Notes under the pieces: generated by a model
Told to the model about the DNA's origin: nothing
Seen by the model: the letters and a program-made list of their open reading frames with translations, nothing else
Databases searched by the model: none
Position numbers and translations under genes: made by a program
Shown: positions 16,905 through 24,049 of the stretch, piece by piece
Layout of the letters: every line of letters starts with the position of its first letter
How positions within the stretch are numbered: position 1 is the first letter of the stretch
Assembly (NCBI GenBank): GCA_009838035.1
Contig: VXSK01000025.1
Location: 1-34,398, forward strand
Direction: 5' to 3'
Length of the DNA stretch: 34,398 nt
Origin: Gammaproteobacteria bacterium
GTDB taxonomy: Bacteria; Pseudomonadota; Gammaproteobacteria; Steroidobacterales; Foliamicaceae

Positions 16905-17824
16905 CGCTCCGACCTCCTGGTATGTGTTCTCTCCGCAGCTTCGACAATTGACCGCAAAAGCGGTGGCGTTGCTTCCAGATACCAATATGTGCCTTCTACG
17001 CTAGAGTGGCCGAGATAAGTGGTCAGTGCGAGCATATGCCGACTGACGGCTGTCCGGTTCGAATGGCTTGCAGCTTCCAGGGATCTAACTGCAAACGAAT
17101 GTCGCAAGCTGTGGAACCGCGGGCCCGGTTCGCCTGGTCCACCGCGAAGACCAACCGAACGCACGAGTTGGAGAAACGTCTGGCTCAGATAGTTTGCAGT
17201 CGGCGGTTTTCCGCTCGCAAGGACAAACAGGTGGTCGTGGGCGCCCCCGATCTTCACCCTGCGCGAAATGTACTTCTGGAGAACCGCGTGAACGCTCCGG
17301 TGAAGCGCGACGAGGCGTGACTTTCCGAATTTGGAATTTCGGATTGTGAGGCCATCCGGGGTGAGGTCCGTTAGCATGAGACCTGCCACTTCCGATCGGC
17401 GCAGCCCGGCTGTCGCACCGAGGCCAATCATTGTGCGAACCGTATGGGGTGTTATTGAACCCGCCGGCGGAACCAGCAGCGCGGCATCCATGATCTGCCG
17501 GATTTGCTCCTGCGTTAACAGATACGGGGTGGGTCTCTTTCTTTTTTTCCTTCCGAACGCGTTAGGATCAGGGATCTCGTGTCTGGCATCTTCAGCATGA
17601 AGCCAAATGGCGAAGCTTCGAACGATGGCCAGCCTTTTCTGCGCGCGTTTGGCTGAGGGTGCCGTCGATGCCCACTGAACCACCCTCGCGCCGCAAACAA
17701 ATACGTCTTGGTGTTCGTCTGCGAAGGCAGCGAATGGAAGCAGGATATCGTCACCATCCCTGAATTTGTATCCAAGTCGACGTTTCATCTCGATGTACGG
17801 CTTGGCAAGGTCGGTAATGGTCAT
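16901..17824 (-). CDS. Tyrosine recombinase, second gene of RIT element 2 (RitB type)
   Basis: From the ATG at 17824 (MTITDLAKPYIEMKRRLGY) the protein is 307 residues and overlaps the first recombinase stop as ATGA. Catalytic motifs are ATAGLRRSEVAGL (first arginine), FHSLRHSFAVR (complete HxxR box), TYLGHSSV and a tyrosine in GTYWYLEA. The insertion AASHSNRTAVSRHMLAL between the HxxR box and the GH box parallels a similar spacer in the RitB-type protein of element 1. Confidence 0.92.
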   Translation of the reverse strand: MTITDLAKPYIEMKRRLGYKFRDGDDILLPFAAFADEHQDVFVCGARVVQWASTAPSAKRAQKRLAIVRSFAIWLHAEDARHEIPDPNAFGRKKRKRPTPYLLTQEQIRQIMDAALLVPPAGSITPHTVRTMIGLGATAGLRRSEVAGLMLTDLTPDGLTIRNSKFGKSRLVALHRSVHAVLQKYISRRVKIGGAHDHLFVLASGKPPTANYLSQTFLQLVRSVGLRGGPGEPGPRFHSLRHSFAVRSLEAASHSNRTAVSRHMLALTTYLGHSSVEGTYWYLEATPPLLRSIVEAAERTHTRRSER

Positions 17825-19386
17825 TTCGCACCTCCAATCCACGGCTGGGCCACTTCGTGAAGCATCGGAACATCCGCCTTCGCGTAGATCATCGTCGTAT
17901 CCGGGGACTGGTGGCGGAGCAGCGCACCAATGAACTCGAGAGAGGCGCCGGACCGGAGAAGGTCGGTTGCGACCGAGTGCCGGAAGAGGTAAGCACCTGC
18001 GGTACCTGGGCTTACGACACCGGCACGTTTCATGGCGCTTGAGACAATGTCCGATACGGTATGGGAGCTGCCCAGCGGTCCGTTGGGCGCTCGAACACGC
18101 AGGAAAACTCTGCCTGTTGCGATGTTTGGACGACTGGTGGTGATGTATTCCAACAGCGCATCCCCCGCGTCTTGAGGGAGCGGCAGCCAGGTTGAACGTT
18201 TTGACTTTCCGCAGACGTGCAGCCGTCCATTGCACCAATCTATGTCGGAAAGTTGAAGAGCGGAGATGTCGCCGGCCCGGAGCGCAAGGCGCGCCAGCAG
18301 TAGCAAAATCGCCTTGTCACGAATCCCCGCGGCGGTACAGCCGTCACATGCAGCGATCACGCGCTCGATATCTTTCATCGGAATATGCCGAGGAGGTTTC
18401 CACAACCCTCGGGCGCTGGGTTTTGGTATGGCGTCAATGAGTGATGGATCACACTCGTTACGTGTCGCGAGAAACCGCACGTACATCCGCACTGCAATGA
18501 GGACGTTTCGGGCATGAGTAACGGACAGCATTCCGAGACGATCAAGCAGAGTCTCCCTAAGGAGCGCAACGTCGTATTGCGTCGGTTCTTCGCCCATTTT
18601 CTCGACAATCGGCGAAACCTCCCGGCAATAGGTGTGGATCGTGGATGCAGTTACGCCGCGATGTTGTGCAAGCCAACGGCGAAAATCACCAAGGCTGGAA
18701 TCGTTGGTGCCCGCTGCATCCAGATAGGCGTTGGGCGCTACGCCGTGGTCGCCAAGAAAGTTGACGAACTTGCGTATCAGAAGGGCATATATGGTTCTGT
18801 CTTCAGCTCTTCGCGGTTTTATGAAGTACCTCGGACAGATGCAGTCATGATTCAGGAAGTCATTCATGACATCCGGACTCACCGATGTGATGGATGTTCG
18901 CGTTCTATGAAGCCAAACGAGAAAGTGACTTGAGTGGCTTCGCAGCTTTCTACGAACACTGGCCGAGAAGCCCTGACTCTTGCAATCCGCCAGAAAGGCC
19001 GTCAGCAGGTGCTGGCCTAACGCCTGCTCGCCCGGGTCGTCGGTGCGCCCAGTCTGCTCCAGAAACTGCACGAAATGCTCGACCCCATACATCGTTTTAC
19101 GCAACTGTGGGGCACACCGCTTGTGACGAGGGAGGCCTCCCTCGGCCATTGGACACACACAGTTGTGAAATCGAAATTGACGCACTGCGTTGTCGTCGAT
19201 CGACCTTAGGTGGATCTGCTCTCGGACAGCCCAAATGAGGAAGTGCTTGGCGGCACCGTCGAGTAAGCGAATGTAGGCAGTCGTGAGGTCCGTGCGTCCC
19301 AGGTAATCCCTAAATTCCGACGTTAACTTCTCGCGTGCCTCGTAGGATTGGTCGTGGCGCTCGTCTTGCTTACGCGTTGAAGGCAT
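17821..19386 (-). CDS. Tyrosine recombinase, first gene of RIT element 2 (RitA type, long form)
   Basis: This 521-residue recombinase is about 115 residues longer than its counterpart in element 1; the extra length lies in the N-terminal half. That half has cysteine-containing repeats (FRFHNCVCPMAEGG and LNHDCICPRYFIK), each after a helical DNA-binding-like segment, suggesting a duplicated N-terminal domain. The catalytic domain has ARLALRAGDISAL (first arginine), ALLRHQSPDTT and a tyrosine in MIYAKAD. As in element 1, the first histidine of the HxxR box is tyrosine (AYLFRHSV). The ATG at 19386 is 37 bases inside the right inverted repeat. Confidence 0.92.
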   Translation of the reverse strand: MPSTRKQDERHDQSYEAREKLTSEFRDYLGRTDLTTAYIRLLDGAAKHFLIWAVREQIHLRSIDDNAVRQFRFHNCVCPMAEGGLPRHKRCAPQLRKTMYGVEHFVQFLEQTGRTDDPGEQALGQHLLTAFLADCKSQGFSASVRRKLRSHSSHFLVWLHRTRTSITSVSPDVMNDFLNHDCICPRYFIKPRRAEDRTIYALLIRKFVNFLGDHGVAPNAYLDAAGTNDSSLGDFRRWLAQHRGVTASTIHTYCREVSPIVEKMGEEPTQYDVALLRETLLDRLGMLSVTHARNVLIAVRMYVRFLATRNECDPSLIDAIPKPSARGLWKPPRHIPMKDIERVIAACDGCTAAGIRDKAILLLLARLALRAGDISALQLSDIDWCNGRLHVCGKSKRSTWLPLPQDAGDALLEYITTSRPNIATGRVFLRVRAPNGPLGSSHTVSDIVSSAMKRAGVVSPGTAGAYLFRHSVATDLLRSGASLEFIGALLRHQSPDTTMIYAKADVPMLHEVAQPWIGGAK

Positions 19387-19422
19387 TTTCGTTCTCCTCT
19401 ACCGATGAAGGGAGAAGAACGA

Positions 19423-19510
19423 TAACTATGGTAAGTCACTCGGCCATGCTGTTCAGTAAATTCAAGGACTTACCCGATGCACTCTACATAGTCAATCGCT
19501 CGCGATAAGA
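19423..19510 (-). repeat. RIT element 2 right inverted repeat (88 bp)
   Basis: This is the exact reverse complement of 15818-15905. It lies directly upstream of the first recombinase gene, so it probably includes or adjoins the element's promoter as well as recombinase sites. Confidence 0.97.
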
Positions 19511-19511
19511 G

Positions 19512-19537
19512 CTGCTATGGTGAGGTCACCATAGCAG
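19512..19537. repeat. Palindrome outside the right inverted repeat of RIT element 2
   Basis: Two perfect 12-bp arms (CTGCTATGGTGA and its complement) flank a GG centre. The inner 20 bases, CTATGGTGAGGTCACCATAG, occupy the same place as the 20-bp palindrome of element 1, between a near-inverted copy of the core (AGAGCTG, 19508-19514) and the core itself (CAGTTC, 19535-19540). Confidence 0.85.
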
Positions 19538-20258
19538 TTCCTCCGGCGGCAAGGACAGCCAGGCCATGACGATCCTGCTTTCGCGGATCGTCCCGCGCGG
19601 GCAACTGCTGATCGTCCACGCCCCGTTGGGCGAGGTGGAGTGGCCCGGCACGATCAAGCATATCGAGGCGACGATTCCACCGGGCGTGCCGCTGATCCTG
19701 GCGCCCGTCGCGTCCGGCAAGACACTGCTCGAAGGCATCGAGGACCGGGGCCGTTTTCCCGATTCGGCGCGTCGCTACTGCACCGCCGGCTGGAAGCGCG
19801 GTCCGATTGAGCGCGAGCTGCGCCGTTACCTGAAAGCCCATCCGCGCTTCGGCGGACGCATTGTCAGCGCCATGGGAATGCGGGCGGACGAGAGCCCGGC
19901 GCGGGCCAAGCGCGATCCCTGGAAGCGCAACGACCGCAACAGCCGGGCCGGCCGCGAGTGGTACGACTGGCTGCCGATCCACGGCCTGTCCGCCGCCGAG
20001 GTATTTCAAGTCATCGAAGCATCCGGGCAGTCGCCCCACTGGGCGTACTCCGCCGGGATGTCACGTTTGTCATGCTCGTTCTGCATCCTCGCGTCCCGGG
20101 CCGATCTCGCGCGAGCCGCCCGGCTTCGCCCGGACTTGTACCGCCGTTACGTTGCGCTTGAACGGCGCATCGGCCACACGCTCTCGCCCACGCGCCTCTC
20201 CCTGCCGGCGCTGACCGGCGTCCCGGCCGCGCCCGCCGATGCGGACCCCCGCGTGTAG
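19535..20258 (+). pseudogene. PAPS-reductase-like PP-loop protein, 3' fragment
   Basis: This is the main body of the interrupted gene: joined, it encodes 276 residues. It opens with the PP-loop SGGKDSQAM (39-44 for SGGKDS), which binds and cleaves ATP in the adenine nucleotide alpha-hydrolase family. It continues with RYCTAGWKRGPIERELRRYL and LSCSFCILAS, whose cysteines could bind a metal cluster, as in DndC-like relatives. No dnd genes are nearby, and no sulphate-assimilation context exists, so a DNA- or RNA-modifying role is more likely than true PAPS reduction. Without its start and first 38 codons it is probably silent; an ATG at 19566 would skip the PP-loop. Confidence 0.85.
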
Positions 20259-20414
20259 CGGCGCCACAGGTCCGGCCTCCCGTTCCCGCCAACCCCTTCC
20301 CGCGTTTCCCTTCCCCGCGGCGCGCCTCCGCGAGGCGAGTCGGGCCTCGGGCCGGGCGAAGGCCGGACGCCGGAGGGCGTCCGCGTTCCGTTTCCACCAA
20401 CCCGGAGCCCATCC
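20259..20414 (+). promoter_or_regulatory. GC-rich leader before the AAA ATPase gene
   Basis: These 156 bases contain GCGCCACAGGTCCGGCC at 20261-20277, then CTCCGCGAGG and several complementary GC runs (gacgcc-ggagg-gcgtc), and end in a CCCGGAGCCC ribosome-binding region before the ATG. The same order of short motifs appears in the ParB leader and partly in the radC leader. A structured 5' RNA is plausible. Confidence 0.45.
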
Positions 20415-21440
20415 ATGACCGAACCCGATTCCGTGTCCGCGGACTACACGCTCCGCCCGAGCGAACTCGCCTCTACGCTGTCCCTGCTGGTCGAGGCGCG
20501 CCAGCCCTGCATCGTCTGGGGCCCGCCCGGCGCGGCCAAGTCGCAGATCGCCCAACAGGTCGCCGCGGCCGCCGGGCGCACCTACGTCGACGTGCGCGCC
20601 CTGTTGCTGGACCCTGTCGATCTTCGCGGCATCCCTTGGCGCGATCCCGAAGGCCGCACCCGGTGGGCGCCGCCGGCGTTCCTGCCGCCTTCGGACGACG
20701 CCGGCTCGTGGCTCATCAACCTGGAGGAGCTGCCGTCGGCCGTGCCGATGGTCCAGGCCGCGCTGTATCAACTGGTGCTCGACCGCAAGGTCGGCGAGTA
20801 CGAGCTGCCCGAGGGCGCTTCGCTGATCGCCTGCGGCAACCGGGAGGGCGACCGCGGCGTCGTGAACCGGATGCCGACGCCGCTGGCCTCCCGGTTCGTG
20901 CACCTGGAGATCAAGGTGGACGCCGGGGACTGGTGCGCCTGGGGCGCTGCGCACGGCATCGCCCCGGAAGTGCTGTTCTTCATCCAGCTTCGGCCCGACC
21001 TGCTGCACACCTTCGATCCGCAGTCGCGCGAGCGCGCGTTCGCCTGTCCGCGCACCTGGGAGTTCGCCAGCGGTATCGTCAAGCGCCGAAACGGCCTCGA
21101 TCCCGGCGCCGAGCGGGCGCTGTTGCGCGGCGCCGTCGGGGAGGCCGCGGCGATCGAGTTGTGCGCGTTCCTGCAGGTCTGGCGGGAACTGCCGCACCCG
21201 CGCGCCGTGCTCGACGATCCGGACAACGCCGACGTGCCGGACAACGCGAGCGCCCTGATCGCGCTGTGCGGCTCGCTCTACCGGCTGGCGAGCGACGTGA
21301 ACCTCGACGCCATCGTGACCTACGCGCAGCGCCTGCGCCGGGAGGTGGGTGAGTTCCTGGTGGGTTCGTGCATCCGCCGCGACCCGGCACTGCAGCGCAC
21401 GCCCGCGTTCATCCGCTGGGCCGCGGCGAGGACGCGGTGA
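20415..21440 (+). CDS. MoxR-type AAA+ ATPase
   Basis: This 341-residue ATPase has the Walker A motif GPPGAAKS (36-43), a Walker B-like WLINLEELPSA in which the first acidic residue is Glu, a sensor-1 segment (IACGNREGDRG) and an arginine-containing LASRFVHLEI. These place it in the MoxR/CobS-like group, whose members work with VWA-domain partners to remodel or load metal into other proteins. The VWA partner here is two genes downstream. A GGAG box precedes the ATG, and the stop overlaps the next start by one base (TGATG). Target proteins are unknown. Confidence 0.9.
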   Translation: MTEPDSVSADYTLRPSELASTLSLLVEARQPCIVWGPPGAAKSQIAQQVAAAAGRTYVDVRALLLDPVDLRGIPWRDPEGRTRWAPPAFLPPSDDAGSWLINLEELPSAVPMVQAALYQLVLDRKVGEYELPEGASLIACGNREGDRGVVNRMPTPLASRFVHLEIKVDAGDWCAWGAAHGIAPEVLFFIQLRPDLLHTFDPQSRERAFACPRTWEFASGIVKRRNGLDPGAERALLRGAVGEAAAIELCAFLQVWRELPHPRAVLDDPDNADVPDNASALIALCGSLYRLASDVNLDAIVTYAQRLRREVGEFLVGSCIRRDPALQRTPAFIRWAAARTR

Positions 21441-21586
21441 TGGCGGCGTCCCCGGTCTGGCGAATCCTGCACTACCCGGTCGGCGACGCACCCTCGCGCG
21501 AGCACAAGGTGCGCGCCCCGAACCTCGAGGCGGCCAAGCGCAAGCTGGCTGCCGCCCTCCGCGTCCCCGAGTGGACGCTCCGATAA
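21440..21586 (+). CDS. Small conserved-looking protein, 48 residues
   Basis: It begins at the ATG overlapping the ATPase stop and encodes a compact sequence (WRILHYPVGDAPSREHK, then a helix LEAAKRKLAAALRVPEW). The coupling and the strand-then-helix pattern suggest a real gene. No family is recognised. It ends 14 bases before the next start. Confidence 0.6.
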   Translation: MAASPVWRILHYPVGDAPSREHKVRAPNLEAAKRKLAAALRVPEWTLR

Positions 21587-21600
21587 CGAAGGAGGACTTC

Positions 21601-22500
21601 ATGGACCTCAATTCCGACGCCATGCTGGTGTCCCTCAGGATCGCCGCCTGGTCCGGGCGGCTCTACGATCGCGCCGCCAGCACCCATGTCGCCGTGCACC
21701 ACGACGCAAGTACCAGCGCGGGCCGCTACAACAAGCGGCTGCTGCCGAAGGACGCGTTCGCGGCGCTCACCGCCACGGTGAGCCGCGCCAGGACCGCGCA
21801 CTACGAGCAGACCCTGCCCTGGGACGACAAGGGCGCGCGGCTGCTCACCGTGGCCAACTACGAGCGCTACACCGAACTCATGGACGGGCTGTGCGAGAAG
21901 ATGGTGCGGGAGCGCGCCCGGTTCGTCGAGGACTACGAGGACAACATCGAGCGGGCGCGGCTGGACCTCGGGCGGCTGTTCCGCATCGGGGACTACCCCT
22001 CAAGCGCCGCGCTCAAGAGCAAGTTCTCCATCCGCTACCGGATCTCCGCGGTGCCAGATGCCGATCACTTCATCGCCAAGCTCGCCAGCGACGACACCGA
22101 GCGGGTCAAGCGGGATATCGAAAGCCAGGTCGAGGAGCGCCTGCACGGCGCCGTCGGCGACCTGTACCGGCGGCTCGGGGAGGCGGTCGAGCGGGTCTCG
22201 GACCGGTTGCGCGAGGACGGCGACGGCAAGCCGCTGGTGTTCCGCAACTCCATGATCGAGAACATCCGCGACCTGGTCGACGTCGTGCCCCGGCTCAACA
22301 TCTTCGGCGACGGGGAACTGGCGCGGCTGTGCGAGCAGGTGAAGGAGAGAATCGCCAGCGTCGAGCCGGACGCGCTGCGCCCGTCGCGGACGTTCGATCC
22401 GGCGGCCCGCCGGCGGGTCAAGCGCGACGCCGACGCGCTGATGGAGCAGTTCGCGGGGTATTTCGGGGAGGCGGCCGAAGCGCCGCGGGCGGCGGCGTGA
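21601..22500 (+). CDS. DUF3150-like protein
   Basis: This 299-residue protein is preceded by a strong GAAGGAGG ribosome-binding site. It is largely helical and charged, with likely coiled-coil stretches (VERLHGAVGDLYRRL region, VKERIASVEPD) and no signal peptide or membrane segment. The start (LRIAAWSGRLYDRAAS), the LLPKDAF segment and the position between a MoxR ATPase and a VWA protein match my memory of DUF3150 proteins on proteobacterial islands. No catalytic residues are evident; an adaptor or substrate-binding role for the ATPase is inferred. Its stop overlaps the next ATG. Confidence 0.7.
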   Translation: MDLNSDAMLVSLRIAAWSGRLYDRAASTHVAVHHDASTSAGRYNKRLLPKDAFAALTATVSRARTAHYEQTLPWDDKGARLLTVANYERYTELMDGLCEKMVRERARFVEDYEDNIERARLDLGRLFRIGDYPSSAALKSKFSIRYRISAVPDADHFIAKLASDDTERVKRDIESQVEERLHGAVGDLYRRLGEAVERVSDRLREDGDGKPLVFRNSMIENIRDLVDVVPRLNIFGDGELARLCEQVKERIASVEPDALRPSRTFDPAARRRVKRDADALMEQFAGYFGEAAEAPRAAA

Positions 22501-23867
22501 TGCACGCGGGCGTCCAGTCGGAGTCCGCCCGGCGCGTCAGCGCCTGCGTCACGGAGCTGCTGCGCAAGCAGCCGTTTTTCGGGAGCCTGGCATTGCGGTT
22601 GCCGCTTCGGGCCGATCCGTCCCGCAAGACGCTCGCGAGCGACGGACAAGAGATCCGCTATTCTCCCGCCTGGGTTGCCGAGACCGCCGCGCACGCGATC
22701 GAGGCCGCCATCGCCCGCGCGGTCCTCGCTTGCGCGCTCAAGCACCACACGCGGCGGCGAGCGCGTGACCCGGAGCGCTGGCAGCGCGCCTCGCAGCTCG
22801 TGACCCATCCCCTTTTGCGCGACGCGGGATTCACGCTGCCGCCGGACGCCGAGGCGTGGGAAGGGCTGAGCGTGGAGGAAGCCTACGACCGGCTGCCGGA
22901 GCCGGACGAAGACGGCGAAGCCGGCAACCCAGCGCCGCCTTCAACAAGCACCGACTCCTCCTTGTCCAGTCCGTCATCGGGTGGACAACCCGAAGCGGAA
23001 CAGGGCAATGATCGATCCGCTGGCGACACCGGCAACGATCCATGCAGCACAAACTCCGACCCACGCTCCGACGCTGGCGCCGAGCCGGGCCGGAGCCCAT
23101 CGAACGCGTCCGGCAACGCCCCGCCGAGCCATGACCCGTCGGGCACCGGCGAGGTCATGGACGCGCCCGCGGCCGACGGCACCCGGGGGTCGGATGCCGG
23201 GCTGTCGCCGTCCGAGGTAACCGCCGAGGAACAGGCCTGGGACGAGGCCATGCACCAGGCGGCGAGCCTCGCCAAGGCCGAAGGCAAGCTCCCCGGCGCC
23301 GTCAAAGAGACCGTGAGGAGCGCCCACGTCGCGAAGCTCGACTGGTGCGCGCTGCTTCGCCGGTACATGGCCGACGCCGCCAAAAGCGACTATTCGTGGA
23401 GCGCGCCCAACCGGCGCTTCATCGACGGCGGGCTGTACCTGCCGTCAATCCGCTCCGAGGGCATCGGGACCCTGGCGGTCCTTATCGACACGTCGGGCTC
23501 ACTGCCGGCGGGCACGCTTGCCGAGTTCTGGACCGAGGTGCGCGAAATCGCCGCCGACATCCAGCCCGAGCGCGTCGTCTCGCTGCAGGTCGACACCGCC
23601 GTGCGGGACGCCGCGGAGCATTCCGCGTTCGACCTGCCGGAGGAGGTCGTCGTGCGCGGTCGCGGCGGCACCGACTTCCGGCCCGGCTTCGCCTGGCTCG
23701 ACGAACGCGGCATCCGACCCGGCGCGTGCCTGTACTTCACGGACATGGAGTGCTCGCGCTACCCGGACACCGAGCCGGATTATCCGGTGCTCTGGATCGA
23801 CTGGTCGGATCCGCCCTCGGACTTCGCCCGCGCGCCCTGGGGCGAGCGCATCGCCATCGCGGCCTGA
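22500..23867 (+). CDS. VWA-domain protein (DUF2201-like), partner of the MoxR ATPase
   Basis: This 455-residue protein overlaps the previous stop by one base. Residues 1-140 resemble the N-terminal metallopeptidase-like region of DUF2201, but the expected HExxH zinc motif is absent (the region reads CALKHHTRRRARD). Residues 140-245 are a low-complexity, acidic, Ser/Pro/Gly-rich linker. The C-terminus is a VWA domain with the MIDAS motif DTSGS (330-334) and GRGGTDFRPGF. This resembles the acidic linker plus VWA layout of CobT, supporting a CobS/CobT-like pairing with the MoxR ATPase. It is probably cytoplasmic; the substrate is unknown. Confidence 0.8.
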   Translation: MHAGVQSESARRVSACVTELLRKQPFFGSLALRLPLRADPSRKTLASDGQEIRYSPAWVAETAAHAIEAAIARAVLACALKHHTRRRARDPERWQRASQLVTHPLLRDAGFTLPPDAEAWEGLSVEEAYDRLPEPDEDGEAGNPAPPSTSTDSSLSSPSSGGQPEAEQGNDRSAGDTGNDPCSTNSDPRSDAGAEPGRSPSNASGNAPPSHDPSGTGEVMDAPAADGTRGSDAGLSPSEVTAEEQAWDEAMHQAASLAKAEGKLPGAVKETVRSAHVAKLDWCALLRRYMADAAKSDYSWSAPNRRFIDGGLYLPSIRSEGIGTLAVLIDTSGSLPAGTLAEFWTEVREIAADIQPERVVSLQVDTAVRDAAEHSAFDLPEEVVVRGRGGTDFRPGFAWLDERGIRPGACLYFTDMECSRYPDTEPDYPVLWIDWSDPPSDFARAPWGERIAIAA

Positions 23868-24049
23868 CCGCCGTTTCCCGCTTTGGCGGCAACGCCACGG
23901 TCCCGCCGGCCCGTGCGCCCCCTTCCGATCCGTTCGGCCCGGCCTTGCCCCGGCTCCGCGAGGAGGCCGGCCGGTTGAGGACCGGTCGGGCGCGGGCCGG
24001 CCGGAGAGAGCCGGGCCGCGCCCCCTGTCTTCCCACCCTGGAGAATCGC
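23868..24049 (+). promoter_or_regulatory. GC-rich leader before the ParB-like gene
   Basis: These 182 bases carry ACGCCACGGTCCCGCCGG at 23892-23909, CTCCGCGAGG at about 23960, long complementary GGCCGGCC runs, and a CCCTGGAG box before the ATG. The order matches the leader of the AAA ATPase gene, and the first motif matches the radC leader, suggesting a repeated regulatory RNA. Confidence 0.45.

Larger units (their letters stand above)
15814..19540 (-). mobile_element. RIT element 2 (recombinase-in-trio) inserted in a PP-loop gene
   Basis: This 3.7-kb element has three overlapping tyrosine recombinase genes on the minus strand, the same order and orientation as element 1 but a different sequence subtype. 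Direct 6-bp copies of CAGTTC (15814-15819 and 19535-19540) bound it. Inside lie perfect 88-bp inverted repeats. Removing the element with one CAGTTC restores an 831-base frame. It lies only about 390 bp from element 1. Confidence 0.92.

Noticed and set aside
15814..19540. Insertion sequence with long inverted repeats
   Set aside because: No DDE or HUH transposase is present; the three genes are all tyrosine recombinases, so an RIT element explains the structure.
19535..20258. DndC, or the IbrA half of an IbrA/IbrB pair
   Set aside because: The PP-loop and cysteines fit the wider family, but no dndB/D/E genes are nearby and the ParB-like gene is distant and much larger than IbrB.
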